From Periplaneta americana (taxonomy: Eukaryota; Arthropoda; Insecta; Blattodea; Blattidae), in the NCBI RefSeq assembly GCF_040183065.1, contig NC_091117.1, positions 98,482,001 to 98,546,000 of the forward strand: a stretch of DNA of 64,000 bases, read 5' to 3'. Below, piece by piece: positions 43,010 to 58,026 of the stretch (position 1 is its first letter; every line of letters begins with the position of its first letter). The notes beneath the pieces are model-generated. The model had not been told where the DNA came from, made no database searches, and saw nothing but the letters and a program-made list of their open reading frames with translations. The position numbers and the translations under genes were made by a program.

Positions 43010-43750
43010 CAATATTTTCTCTCTTCTCACTTTATAGATCTCTTGGGTATGGAACAACAAGTTTTGACGGAGAAATCATTGTAATAAGTGAAAGTCTCAG
43101 GAATCTTCTATGCCACATCAATAAATTTAAGAATGCAGTTATATTGTCAGACTCCAAAGCAGCTATTCTATCAATAGTCTCTAAATACATACTTTCATCT
43201 CAAACAGTAGAAATAACTAAAATGCTCTCTCAATTAATATCACTCAATAAAAGAATTGTATTCCAGTGGATACCATCCCATTGTGGAATCCTGGGAAACT
43301 AGAATGCTGATGTTTTAGCAAAGAAGGGAAGCACTGCTACTTACAGACCTGTTACTAAATCTACGTATTACTCTGTGAAAAGATTTATTAAATCTACATA
43401 CTTAGACTTCAACAAACAAAATTTGATGACACAAATCTCAAGGGAAAAAATGGAACTCTCTGCATCATAATCCACAGTTAATTCCCGATTTACCACGAAA
43501 ATCGTCTGTAGCTGCATTTAGATTGGCAACAGGCCATGACTGTCTGGCCAAACAAACACCTGCATAGAATTGGAATATATCAGTCCCCTAACTACCCACT
43601 GTGCAACTCAAACCAAGAAATGGATTCGGAACACCTCAAAATCTGTGCTTCAGTGGCTGGCCATGACAGTATCTTCGAAAAATATTGGAGTGCAATAAGT
43701 CAAATTACTTTGTCAAACCCCTGGCATTAGAATACAACAACAACATATTT
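43010..43750 (+). pseudogene. LINE RNase H domain and 3' end
   Basis: Plus-strand translation gives an RNase H domain: 'FDGEIIVISESLRNLL', 'VILSDSKAAILSIVS', 'IVFQWIPSHCGILGN', a stop, 'NADVLAKKGS'. The D-E-D-D-type residues (in SDSKA, PSHCG and NADxLAK) are recognisable. A frameshift follows and the C-terminal 'YQSPNYPLCNSNQEMDSEHL' has the Cys/His motif that ends I/R1-type LINE proteins. RT and upstream domains are missing. Confidence 0.75.
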
Positions 43751-44460
43751 TGAGCAATGGGGCCAGAACCAAATCAAACACTCAGTATCAAAGCTCAAAA
43801 TTAGGAAATGTTGCGAAGTATAGACTTATCTCTAATAAATTGTATTGCACTTTTTCTAATATGTTCCGTGTTTTGAATCAACTATACATCAGAGAATGAA
43901 AAATAATTTTTTTACTTGTATTTCTTAATGGTGTTTTTATTAAAAGTCTAAGTTAATTTTATGTCTGTTGTAGACAAATAGTTTTCTTTGTATTCTTTAT
44001 CAGTGGTGATTATTGATTACTTAGATTTTTAATATCCATATATTAAACTAATGGCAGTTACTTTTAAAAATAGATGTTCAGCTCTGACGGTGTAAAACAA
44101 ATAAAGTGGTGTTTTATAAATGTTTATGAACGTGCGTTGTACTATGTCACAGCAAAACATCTTATGACTATTTTCAAGCTAATGTTTGACATAAAAAAAT
44201 TAAGAGCGAATTATAATTATATAACTGACCAATAATAACTTCGAAGTCAACATTCCAAAGTCAATCTTTGTTTTTATCTTCCAATACATGATACATAACA
44301 TTATTTAAAAATAGTGCTTAAGGTGTTTTAGAGAGAAGTATCCTATCCTATTCGCATCCTGTATCTCAATTATATATTTGATCTAGAAGATGCAAAAACC
44401 TTTATTAGTAAAATTTGATAAATTAATTTAATAAAAGGGTTAAATGACGGTGTTAAAAGA
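43751..44460. other. Non-coding stretch
   Basis: AT-rich, nothing recognised. Confidence 0.45.
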
Positions 44461-44588
44461 GGGAGTGTGTTAATGGTTTTCAGTTTCATGTTCAACCATT
44501 ATATTTATATTCACATGTTAAAACAAAAATGTGATATAAATATTGTGGTTAAACATGTTATTTAAACTGATAAACCATTACACACTCC
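44461..44588. repeat. Palindromic MITE-like hairpin (~128 bp)
   Basis: 'GGGAGTGTGTTAATGG' to 'ATATTCACATG' faces its inverse 'CATTACACACTCC' with arms of about 60 bp and a loop of only a few bases; several mismatches and small gaps. It lies just upstream of the Jockey-like LINE. Confidence 0.75.
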
Positions 44589-44861
44589 TTTGGCGATATG
44601 AAAAATACCAGTATGTGTTGGTATAATAGGTATCTGCAGTACCGATCGTGCTCTAATGTTGGCATAACGGATACCTGTAATACCGATCGGGCCGTGTAAC
44701 AAAGGATGTAGTTCCGCATTCTACCGCTATGTGTAACGAGATGTAGTTCCGATGTTTTGCCGCCAAGTGTCTCGACTTCGCGTCAATAGCGTGTCGAAGG
44801 TAATGCATTGAGTTGGGGGTCTTTCTATTTATTTGTCTATGCTTTAGCTACGGAAGACAGC

Positions 44862-45924
44862 ATGGAGGAACCTTCTGCTGCTTCTACACTTCAAAAGGAA
44901 AAAAATTCCACCTATCTGTTTAAAGAATATTGAGAACTATCATCTCTTATTACAAAGCATACAGAATTATGTACAATCAGAATTTCATACAGAGTTGAAG
45001 GGTTCAATCATAAAAGTATACGCATCAACATCCCATGATTTTCGATCACTTACTACTTACTTTGACTCAATTCGTCAGCAATACTATACTTATAAAAATC
45101 CCTCTGAAAAGAAATTTTCTGCTGTTATTCGAAATGTACCCTACTCTCTCAGTGATCAAGAGATAAAAGTCGCCCTTGAAGAACTTAACTATCCAGTTCA
45201 TAAAGTAACGAGAATCCTAGGAAAGAACGAACAGGCCACTCCACTTTGTGCAATAGAACTAGACAACAATGACCAAGGTAAATCAATACTAAATCTCAGT
45301 CGCCTATTTTACAGTGTAGTTAAAGTTGAAATCAGACGTCAATCCAAAGAAATTCCTCAGTGTACAAGGTGCCAAAATTTTGGTCATAGTAAGAACTACT
45401 GCCAACTCGAACCACGCTGCGTACGATGTCTAGAGGCTCATCATTTCTCTCAATGCCCAAATCCTAAAACCATACCGCCTAAGTGCGTGAACTGTCAACA
45501 ACAACATCCAGCTAACTACAGAGGCTGTGAACACTATTTACAATTGAAGGAAAAACTTTCACGTGGTGTTCAGTTAAGACAAGAAAAACGGACTCATGTT
45601 CCAGAATCTTCGCAACCATTACTTCAACGCACAGAAGATTCTCAACATCAAGTAAAACCTTCAGTGTCTCAACCATCTACGTCAAAATTTCAAGCAAATT
45701 CTCGATCTAAGACGTATGCAAATGCAGTGAAAGGATCCTTTGATCAGAGTCACCGTCGCCCTATAAGTCAACCTGCTCCAGAATCTTCCACTTCATCTCT
45801 CTTAACCGATCTACTCTCTAAGATTATTCCGCACATTATCACTTTATTGACTCCATTCTTGTCAGAAATTAAATATTACTTTATCTCTTCTCTGTCATCT
45901 TACTTCCAGAATGGCAGCAAATAA
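44862..45924 (+). pseudogene. Jockey-like LINE ORF1 (gag-like, zinc knuckles)
   Basis: From ATG 44862 ('MEEPSAASTLQKEK') the frame breaks at an A7 run near 44905, then continues 'PPICLKNIENYHLLLQ'. A pre-C2HC-like region ('IKVYASTSHDFRSLTTYFDS') precedes three Cys/His clusters: 'CTRCQNFGHSKNYC' (classic CCHC), 'CVRCLEAHHFSQC' and 'CVNCQQQHPANYRGC'. A Ser/Gln-rich tail follows. It overlaps ORF2 by 14 nt, as usual for Jockey-clade LINEs. The product would bind the element RNA. One homopolymer frameshift makes this copy defective unless it is an assembly error. Confidence 0.85.
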
Positions 45925-48626
45925 TAAAATTTCTATTCAACAACTCACTATAATCAATTGGAATGCTGATGGTATTAGAATGAAACGATCTTCTCTGATT
46001 GCCTTTTTGTCAACACATAATATTATGATGGCCTGCATCACAGAAACTCACCTTCTTCCAAACGAAGTCTTCACTGTTCCAGGATATAAAATATATAGAT
46101 ATGATAGGGATGCTTTAACTGCATCTGGTGGTGTTGCCATTTTAATTAAGCGAAATATTACACATCATCAAGTCCTTCTTCCTTATACTTCTGATATAGA
46201 AACAGTCGGAATCAAAATTAAGTGTCAATATAACCATGATTTTGTTTTATTTTGTGCTTATAAGCCCCCAAAATATCTGCTAAATACTGCATACCTTGCT
46301 CTTTTATTTCCCTCAGTCGGTTCAACACTTCTTGTGGGCGATCTAAACTGTAAACACACATCATGGGGATGCAGAGTATCGAACCCAAATTGACATCGTC
46401 TTTACAACTGCATTAACAACCTTGGTCTCCATATTCTCGCACCAACTGTACCAACACACTATCCATATAATACCGCCAATCTTCCCGATATCCTTGACAT
46501 CGGAATTCAAAGGAATATGCATTTACCAACTTATATTGCATCATTAACAGCACTTGATTCAGATCATTGTCCAGTGTTGATTACTTTCCAATTGTCTCCT
46601 AATGTAACAGCTAAAGTGCAACGCCTTATTAATGGTTTTGTTGATTGGGATAAATTTCAGTTGACTCTAGACTCAATGTTAGTCACAGAATATCATCCAC
46701 TAACAGCAGCAGATATTGACAATGATGTTCAACATTTTACGGACACAATATGCTCATGTGTAAATTATTCTACAATGTGCTCCAAGCGGCCATTAACGCG
46801 CTACTACTTACCATCTTCCATACTTCAATTAATTAAGGAAAAACATCGTATTCGTAGACAATGGCAACGAGAGAGGCAACCATGGCAGCGGAAGAAGCTG
46901 AATTATCTCATACGATTAGTCAAGACGAATCTTGAACAACAACGCCTGCAGTCATATCAGTCTTACTTATCATCTCTATCTGAAGCTGATAATACTCTTT
47001 GGTACGCTACAAAGCGTATTCTACGCGAGCCAACAGTCATCCCGACACTTCGGTTAGACTCTCAAATAGCCACAGACATAGAGTCGAAATGTAACTTGCT
47101 TGCATCTCATTATCAACATGTATTCACCCCAAACGAAAATAAAAATGAACAGACTACCTCTGAATTAGAAAAAGAACTTATAGAAAATATTAATAAACCG
47201 ACTGTGCCAGAGAAAATTTCCTATACTACTCCACAAGAATTGTCTCACTTCATTCAAAGGCTTCCAAATAAAAATTCTCCAGGCCATGATCTTATACCCA
47301 ACATTGTACTAAAGAAGCTCACCAACAAAGCTCTTACTTACTTGACGATAATTTTCAATGCTGCCCTTTTAATTGGGTATTTTCCTCGAGCCTGGAAGCT
47401 TGCTGAAATCATTGTTTTTCATAAGCCTAACAAACCTAAGCACTTGCCATCAAGTTATCGACCTATTAGTTTACTGCCCACGCTATCGAAATTGTTTGAG
47501 AAGGTTATTCATCATCGCATTTGTAAATTTACGTTCCAAAACAAGATAATACCAGATTTTCAGTTTGGCTTTCGTCCAAAACATTCTACAACACACCAAC
47601 TGCAAAGAGTCACTGAATCCATTATAAAAGTCTTTGAAGAAAAACAGTATACTGCCACTGTGTTTCTGGATATTGCCCAAGCATTTGATACTGTTTGGCA
47701 TGATGGTTTAATGCTAAAATTATATAGAATTGGTTTTCCTGACTATCTCACACGCATCGTGAAAAGTTTTTTTTATCTGAGCGTCAGTTCTCAGTACGTA
47801 TAGATGGCATTAAATCAACGCTTCGTCCAGTTTTAGCCGGAGTACCACAAGGATCTATACTGTCACCACTTCTCTTCAATATCTTCACATATGACATTCC
47901 ATGTTTACAACTGTCACACATAGCTATGTATGCTGACGATACAGTTCTCTTTTATTCTCATAGTAACCTAAATACTGCAATCGGCACTCTTCAGACATCC
48001 TTACAGGAGCTGTCTAAATGGTTCTCTGACTGGAGATTACTACTCAACATTACCAAGACAGAAGCTAAAATCTTCTCTTTAAGGCCTATTCATAATCCAC
48101 CTCCTTTGGTTCTTCTAAATGAACAAGTTACATGGCTCTCCAGTCAAGAAGCTGTCAAATATTTGGGAATATTATTAGACACGAAACTTACATGGAATGC
48201 CCATATAACTCACATTGTTACACTAACCTCTTCTAGAATTCGAAAATTATACCCTTTGGTTAATAGACGTTCACAAATTGGATTGGACTGTTCAATGCTA
48301 CTCTACACTTCGCTTGTACGACCTCTTTTAACTTATGCAGCGTCAGTTTGGGGAGTGCAAATAAGACACACATGCATCGCCTACAAGTTCTCCAGAACAA
48401 GTTCCTGCGTACTGCAACAAATGCCCCCTGGTTTGTAAGAAATCAACAACTGCATCAAGAATTGGGAATTCTTCCACTAGAACAGTACATCCATTCAATG
48501 TCAAAATCTTTCTTCAACAAATTTCCTGGTGATCCTGGAGCTATGACATATAACATTGGAGTAAGATCTTGTCAGCCATCTCGACTTAAAAGGAAACTCC
48601 CTCAAGACATCCTTCTTAGTGAGTGA
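45911..48626 (+). pseudogene. Jockey-like LINE ORF2 (endonuclease + reverse transcriptase)
   Basis: APE endonuclease: 'IINWNADGI', 'CITETHL', 'LLVGDLNCKHTSWG', 'DSDHCPVL'. RT: 'PGHDLIPN', 'SYRPISLLPTLSKLFEKV', 'FRPKHSTTHQL', 'FLDIAQAFDTVWHDGL' (catalytic Asp), 'GVPQGSILSPLLF', 'MYADDTVLFY' (catalytic DD), 'KYLGILLDTKLTW'. C-terminal 'RLQVLQNKFLR' region ends at 48626. Three lesions: an in-frame TGA at 46391-46393, a frameshift in the T8 run at 47767-47774, and another near 48350. All domains are present at near full length, so the insertion is fairly recent. An A-rich 3' boundary was not fixed; sequence to about 48840 may be 3' UTR. Confidence 0.92.
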
Positions 48627-48958
48627 CGACTCTTCATAAATTTAACACAGAAAATCATCATATTTTTATTCACATAATTCACAAAAATGTTTAATTAATT
48701 AATTTAAATTAATTAGAGGAGCCTTTAGAGCAAACCTCAGCATGATATTCTGCATGTGATATTCCATAATTTAACAGTGGTCTGTATAGCAAGTTTGCTG
48801 GTCGACCAATATTAAACATAAAGAAAAAACTTCAACACCTTTTTTTGCCAACATTCGCGACACTAGCGCCCAAGCGGCAGGCAAGGCACTGGTCATAGGG
48901 GTGATACAGCCAGCACGTGCTTTAAAGGGATGCGAGATGTTATAATAACGTTTTAATC

Positions 48959-49081
48959 ATGCGTCGGAATAAAGGCAATGTGTGCAATGACGAAAATTGC
49001 AGTAACAACAAGTTTAAATCTCCGAATTTGTTGTTCTTCAGATTCCCTAAAGACCAAGAGAAAATCATAACTCAGTCATAA
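48959..49081 (+). pseudogene. THAP-domain N-terminal fragment
   Basis: 'MRRNKGNVCNDENCSNN' and 'NLLFFRFPKDQEK' give the C-x4-C pair and the FRFPKD box of a THAP finger; the frame then ends after 'IITQS'. The W and C-x2-H half is missing, either in an unfound exon or deleted. Confidence 0.6.
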
Positions 49082-49621
49082 CCAATAATCCACGTTGTAG
49101 GTACCCTACGTATTTTGTTCGTTAAAACATTTATTATTTATCAGTTACCTATTTGTATGTCAGGAAGGACAATTTAAATAAAAACAAAGTAAATACATGT
49201 TACAGTGTATTATTTTTTGCAGAGATCATTTGTGTAAATGTGTAACCATTCCGATTTTGGATAATATATTTACAGTTTTTAATGCAAGTAATTCCATAAT
49301 TTTTGTATTCGTGTTTTTTTCTTTATATTTTTCAAAAGTTGAATGTTATATAGCATTCAAGAAGGTATCATGGTGTTAATTTTGCAAGATTTCATGGAGT
49401 ATAGTAATCCTTTTGCAAAATATTCACTTCTTGAATAAATCCAGACTGTGTCGTTAAATTTCTGATGTGTTGGTGTAGATTCATGTGGCAGACGTGTTAG
49501 GTCCTCAAGAAATAAAAGAGCTTTTTTAAATTTAATATGAAAAGCAATCTTTTCTGTAATAATTTGCATGACTGTTATTGGTGTTGATTTTACATTCTCA
49601 GTGATTATTTGAGCCGTTCAG

Positions 49622-49838
49622 TGCAGAAATGGTGTAAGTCAAAATCAGGTAATGAGGTTTACAGTAAAAATTCTGTAAAATACAGCGCAAAGTAGCAATT
49701 AATATATCCTTCGTGCTATTCACTGACTATTAATTGTTTAAATACATTCAATATTAACTGCCACTTTGCGCTGTATTTTACAGAACGTTTACTTAAACCC
49801 CTCATTACCCATTTTGACTTCCACCACTTCTGCTCTGA
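49622..49838. repeat. Palindromic MITE-like repeat (~217 bp)
   Basis: The arms share 'TTCTGTAAAATACAGCGCAA' (inverted as 'TTGCGCTGTATTTTACAGAA'), 'GTCAAAAT' and 'GTAATGAGG'. Arms are about 85 bp with gaps and a central spacer. It sits inside the THAP-bearing element. Confidence 0.75.
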
Positions 49839-51331
49839 AAATAAAATTAGGCCTACATTTTCTGAGTTAATTGAAGTTACAATTTTTTCTACAAAATTGT
49901 GTGTTCATTCACTTGTTCTCACCTACGTCATATTAACAGTAAGTGCATGTAAATTACGTATTATATAGGTAGGATAAGTTCAAATTAGGCATTATGTGTG
50001 AAAACTGGAAATGTAATGTAAAATGCGGTAAACTTGGCATAAAAATTTAAACCATACATCAGCACTATTTGTGACTCAAAATAATAAAGGAAATACCGGT
50101 TCTTAAGAAATGGAAAAATAATGAACTTCATATTAATGTTTAAATCTTCCCCTTTTTTATTTTCAAGTTTACCTCAGCGGCCGAGTTTACCCCAATTTGC
50201 GGTATGCAAAATCGTTAATTTCTCAGGAAATGGGGAGAAGAGTTCACCACGCGATATGCCCTACAATTTTGAAGCTACTAATTTTTACTCTTCTCACAGG
50301 AAATACAAAGTTCCAATGATTCATAAATATATTTAGGAATGAATTGAATTAACCGACCACGCACGAAAAATTATATTATTTCAAACCATGATACGTGATC
50401 AGGGCCATGATTCAGTTGTAAGGAGCAGAAAGAATTACGTTTATTCCCAGCTTCTTAAACTTGTAGATTAACTGCGTTTGAAATTCTTCCAGGATTCTAA
50501 TGTAGAATTAATAAGAACCATATACACTTATTGTATAGCATAAAAATATAAAATAAATTACGCAAAACCCGTTTTCTGATGTGTTATCATATGTCGTGTG
50601 CACACTTTTAACTTGCCTGCCGCTAGAGGGCTACTGTCGCGCCAGCTGTCAAATGTTGGCATATTTTATACGTATAAGTTGCGTGACTGTATCTATTAGC
50701 CGTTGCTTACGAGATTACACAAGCTGGCGCATAGAGCTTGAAAAACGATTCTGAAGTGCCAATTCCGCCGCTCGGAGCGCTGTTCTGCCCTATATATTCA
50801 TAGCAGAACACTTGAAAGACATTGACATTTAGGACATTTAAAGGACTCACCATTGCTTAATAAATGCTTCGTACAATATTTTATGGACAATAGACGTAAT
50901 TTGCAAACTTCTACTCCTCAATTATATTACAATAAAAGGCTGTCATTCTTGATATTAAAACATATTACATATAAACTGAGGGACTGTCTGCTCTGTACTT
51001 CAGTTCGTACACCAAACATTTCCGGAAATAAATTAACTTTACATCTTACATATACGCACTATAGCCTACCCTTTTCACCTAATATTATTAATATTGTTAT
51101 TAAATACGATATTGCAACTAATTAAGGTACTGCATTATCTTTAATTTCCTTGAATTCATAATTAAGCATTTGCAAGAAGGCGTAACTTTTCCCTCTCTTT
51201 AAAAAAAAATACGAACGTCACAATAATTGAGAAGTATTATTATTACGCGATTTTTTCTTGCAGTGGTGAAAACATTTCTATAGGCCTACCGATTAATCTA
51301 TTGAGCATAGTAATAGTAAACGCTGTAGTAT

Positions 51332-51526
51332 TCTTTTCTGAAGCCAAGATTTTCTCAAGAACTGAAGTGCGACACATGTAAAGATGAGGAAATGTCCCTC
51401 TTTCTTTTGGGAGAACTTGTGATGCCACTACTGGACAATATTGCCAAAGATATTTCCAGTAAATACGAAGTGATTAGGAAACTTAATCAGAAGCCCCTAA
51501 TTAGAAAAGTGCTGAAAGTGCAATAA
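51332..51526 (+). pseudogene. Unrecognised coding-like fragment with CxxC
   Basis: The frame 'LKPRFSQELKCDTCKDEEM' to 'LIRKVLKVQ' and stop is open for 64 codons without a Met start and has protein-like composition (CDTC pair, amphipathic 'LGELVMPLLDNIAKDISSKY'). It could be the last exon of the host element's transposase (P-type C-termini have such Cys pairs), but this is a guess. Confidence 0.3.
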
Positions 51527-52263
51527 ACTGGGCCATTTCTTAATTACATATAGAACACTGGAACTGACTATCTACAAGGACCCTCGTGTTATAAATATTA
51601 TGATTATTTCAGATTGTGATACAGTTATAAGCGTACATTCCTAAAACTTAAAAGTAACAATGAGGATGCCCTATGTTATAGGAAAGTTTTAAACGTGTAC
51701 ATTTAACTTTTTTATGAATGATTTACTGATCAAGATTTTCATTAACTATGTGCCAAACTTTTGAAGTGAAGAGTGCAGTAAGAAACTGTTGGACATCTGA
51801 TCAGTATTTTAATCATGTGCTGGTTACAGTACATTAGATGTCTTCTTGAATATACCTGATGAGGTATGTATATGAAGTTTGTATCGTCAGTATTCAAGTA
51901 GCCTACTTATGTATGTAATTTTTATTATCTGTACAGAAAAAATTTAGCTTATGTGATAGTATGAAGTAATCTCTCACGAAATAACAAGGAAGAGAAAGGT
52001 GCTTAAATTTAAATATTGAAAACAGGATGATAAGAAGAAAATAATTTTTACTTCCTTTCAATTATTAATGAAACCTGGCCACTCACCATTCGCAGTTGAT
52101 TTCTATGGTTACAGGTCTATTCTTCATATTCTGTAGCTTTCAAATAATTTCTAAAATAAATATTACGCCTACTTAGCTCTTGTAAAACGAAATTTTCACT
52201 TTCACTTTCAACGGAACACTCACTTATATTCAGTTATTGTATCTTGCAGTAAATTATCCATTT

Positions 52264-54475
<2,212 letters not shown>

Positions 54476-55925
54476 CTTTACAATATAACCTCCCATTGAA
54501 ACGACCACTTAAAATCATGAGCTAGAATTTATTATTTTAAAAACATTTCCACGTACATACTGTTATAATTGTTATGAACCACAATACAAAAGACAACACT
54601 GTGAAATTGGAGCAACATCAATACCGGTAGTATAAAATCACATATAGGCCTAGGCTATATTATTTCATTACTTTATGGTATTCATTTTGAAGAATTTACA
54701 AATATGCTGAAATAATTTATGACACCTCTTATAGAAATGTAAAAATATGTATGTACATTTTGAAACAATGGGTATAGCACCACTTGAAAATGTTGAGCAC
54801 TTTAACAGTAACTTGTAAATTGTTCCATCACGTTGTCTATAGTGTTCATTTAATGTAGCACTTTTAGAATGAACGTGGTTCACATACATAAGAAGAAATG
54901 ACGATGGAATGAGTCGAAGACATACAGTTTTCTTTAATTTTTAGCAAATGATGAAGTTGAATATATACTGTTACTTCATATCCAAACATAAGTAGAGTTG
55001 CCACCATAGATGTAATACCTCCGTAACACCTGAAATGAATATAAAATAAATTAATGTATTGGTAATGATACAAGAATAAAAAGAAATTAGGCTAGGCATA
55101 ACCTCACAAAATTACAAACACATGCTAAAAAAAAAACTTTACGTATCCGTATATAATAAAACTAGATATTCTAGATATAATTTGAATCACACGATAACCA
55201 CCTCAGCCTATTTCGCAGCAGCCATTATTAGTTACCAGTTTGAGATGCATTACCTAATCTCATGCTAACCTTGTTAAGTTCTCTAACCTAATTCACTGAT
55301 AATTACGTAACAATACACAGGTCTAAAATACAGACAAATACACATTAATTACCTAATAAGTACAGCATGAAGATAATTCATTACTTTTGTCGGTATTTTC
55401 TAAAAGAGAAAGGGAAAACAGTAACAACATTATCTTCAATGTTTACATCACATCGTTCACATTTTCATTAGGCCTATATCGGTAATGCTTGGTAAGTGAA
55501 ACAATGCATGAAATTATTTTACATTTCGGGTCACATCATTCGAGAGTCGGAAAATGCAATTCGCCACTTTTAACATAGCATTGCTTGTTATATGAGAGAA
55601 CTTTGACATTTTACCTTAACCTATAAAGATACGACCTGTTGGTACAGAGTTATTCACATAGCAAAACACAGACAATTTTCGAATATAACTTAGCTGAATA
55701 AACTTCAAATAACACTGTAATATGCTTGGCATATTTGTAATATTCGTACTCAATGAGTAATGCACAATTAATCGAACTATTTTCACGATGCACAATGCTT
55801 TGTAATGGTACTATTCATCATTTCATAGGGCAGGGAGGCGAACCTAGCGGCAGAAATTGTCATGACTCACAGAGACCTACTCTCGATCGTGCTATGCGCC
55901 AGATTGTGTAATCTCGTAAGCAACG
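54476..55925. other. Interior of the 5.2-kb element, no gene recognised
   Basis: AT-rich sequence between the nested hAT and the right terminal repeat; the short frames here lack any recognisable similarity. Confidence 0.5.
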
Positions 55926-57791
55926 CTATTAGCACTGCCTTCATGATCTATACAGGCCGTAAGGCAGACCACGTGACTCGCTTAACAGCTGATCGCGAAG
56001 GGCGGTCTTTCAACCATATCAATTAGTTACAGTACATGAAAAACAACATATATTTCTCTGAAATGCAGTGTAATTGCGTCAGTAAAATTTTAAACAGTGA
56101 TTGTGAAACTCTTGAGACACAATTCACTTGCAACGTAAGGTATAATATTATTTTTGGTGTAAAAATTACGTTGTTGCAGACAAAGTTCGTATGTGTAATA
56201 CCTACCTTTATTTCGAATAAACATTGCGCCCTTATGTGGTTAAGTGAATTTTTGATGTTATAAACAGTAAATATGTGTAATAATATACACGTGAAAGTGA
56301 AACATTGACTGGGATGTAAAGTAAATTATGATTAGGCCTAAGTGCAACGTTACTGATGTTACTCTTGTCTAATCCATTATTGTTAGTTTACCGTATTTCT
56401 TTATTAAATTTAAATTATTGCGCCCTTCTTATGTGTAAATAGCCTACATTATAAATGATACGACGTTTGATAATATACACAATTTGAACTAAAAGCGAGA
56501 TACATATAGTATATTGTGAAAAATTATAACTTATAGTTTTAATTACTGTTACAGTATCTAGTATTGTAATTAATTGAAATAAAGCACGCTCACTTCATTA
56601 CGAAATTCTTGCACATTCATTTAACCACGTTTCAACAATTTTCAGTTGCATCGCACGCATATTTTGATGTGTTGAAAATATAGGTTATGTTTACTCTATC
56701 AGTACTTGCCTTATTTCTATATTCACAATTATGCATCATAATTTAGCATAACGCTACGTATAACTTGTAAATGCAATTTGTCTACACTTCAATTGTATTT
56801 ATTCGTTTCATACGGAACTCCAGTGTGATTAGTTTAATATGTTACCAGGCCTAAACTAGCGCTGAGGTAGTTCCCTTCGTATTCATACACCTTGCATACA
56901 CTAATTAGTTCGGTTAGTTCAGGCTTTTATTATGCCTTGCGTAGAGGATTAAATGCATCTCCACAAAAAAATTAATTCAACTGTTTTGAGTTGAGAAATT
57001 ACCGGAACTATACCTCAGCGCTAGTAAGTAATATAACCGTATGTACATTTTATAGGAGGGAGTGTGGTGAATTTTTTACCTTTAAGTAAGGAAGATAACC
57101 GTGTTCTGAAGTTTATCCTAAATATATTCTTCTTTATTAAATCTCAAAATAGCTTTCGTTCTCAACTTAAAATGTTGACGCAAATAGGTTATGTTAACAT
57201 GCTTAATTCTCTTCACATAAAAATAACACAGTTTTATAATCCTGCCACATTATACAACAAATAAATGGAACTTATGCACACATTACATTGAATAACAATT
57301 TAATTGTTTTATTTGTTTGTTCCCTACTATACTGGGTCGTATTTAATTCTATTTATCTAACCTACCAGGTGAAGTAACACACAACCGTACGTACCTAGAC
57401 TAATTTCATAGGACGGACTGTGGTAAATTTTCTACCTACAAGTAAGGAAGATAGATGTGCTAAATTAAAATCACAATATAAATAATTCTTTATTAAATCT
57501 CAATATAGCTTCTATTCCAAACTTAAAATCTTGATGCAAATAGGTTATGTTAACATGTAAAACTCCGTTCACATTAAAATAACACAGTTTTGTAATTATT
57601 TCTGCAACATATTATGCAATAAGAAGTGAACGTATCTTATACACTCATTACACTAAATAAAATTGAGCACCGACACGCATTAAAGTAATATATTTCACTC
57701 AGCTCCGTATACTCAAATAGAAAAGCCCGACCCATCGAGTAACGTCACACATCCTGCATTACGGCCTAGATCACGATGGCAGTGCTATTAG
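55926..57791 (+). mobile_element. Solo copy of the 1.85-kb CACTGCCATCG element
   Basis: The element 55933-57784 (1852 bp) is collinear with the left arm of the palindrome at 9808. Its ends are CACTGCCTTCATGATCTA and the inverse of CACTGCCATCGTGATCTA, flanked by the 7-bp duplication CTATTAG (55926-55932 and 57785-57791). It contains the same GCGCTGAGG sub-element, the same internal tandem duplication and the small ORF (56036-56263). It defines the monomer from which the dimer arose. Confidence 0.92.
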
Positions 57792-57833
57792 TCCCTATTT
57801 ACACTAGCTTAATGTCGTTCGACTTATAGCGCT

Positions 57834-57846
57834 GGCGCATGCGCAG
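57834..57846. promoter_or_regulatory. NRF1-type palindromic site
   Basis: GGCGCATGCGCAG matches the GCGCATGCGC consensus of NRF1/Ewg-type factors and lies about 190 bp before the MADF start in the only GC-rich patch of this element. It is a plausible promoter element for the transposon gene; this is inference from the motif alone. Confidence 0.4.
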
Positions 57847-58026
57847 TACGGATTTCTTTCCTTCCCTTTCGACATCTGCTGGGTAGAAGCTGTTTCTATT
57901 TCTGTGCGACATTTCCGTAGGTGGGCCAGCCGAATTCACGCGACAGGACCCGAACATGGTTCGGAAAAGCAGTAGCAGACAACTTTTAATCAGCTGTTTC
58001 TCTGTTTCCGCGCGCTTTGTAGCATC

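Larger units (their letters stand above)
48847..50663. mobile_element. THAP-bearing element with long terminal inverted repeats
   Basis: 'TGCCAACATTCGCGACACTA' to 'GCGGCAGGCAAG' (48847-48892) matches the inverse of 50610-50663 ('CTTGCCTGCCGC...TGTTGGCA') with a small gap. A THAP-domain start lies 100 bp inside the left end, which points to a P-superfamily derivative. No target duplication could be established. Confidence 0.6.
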
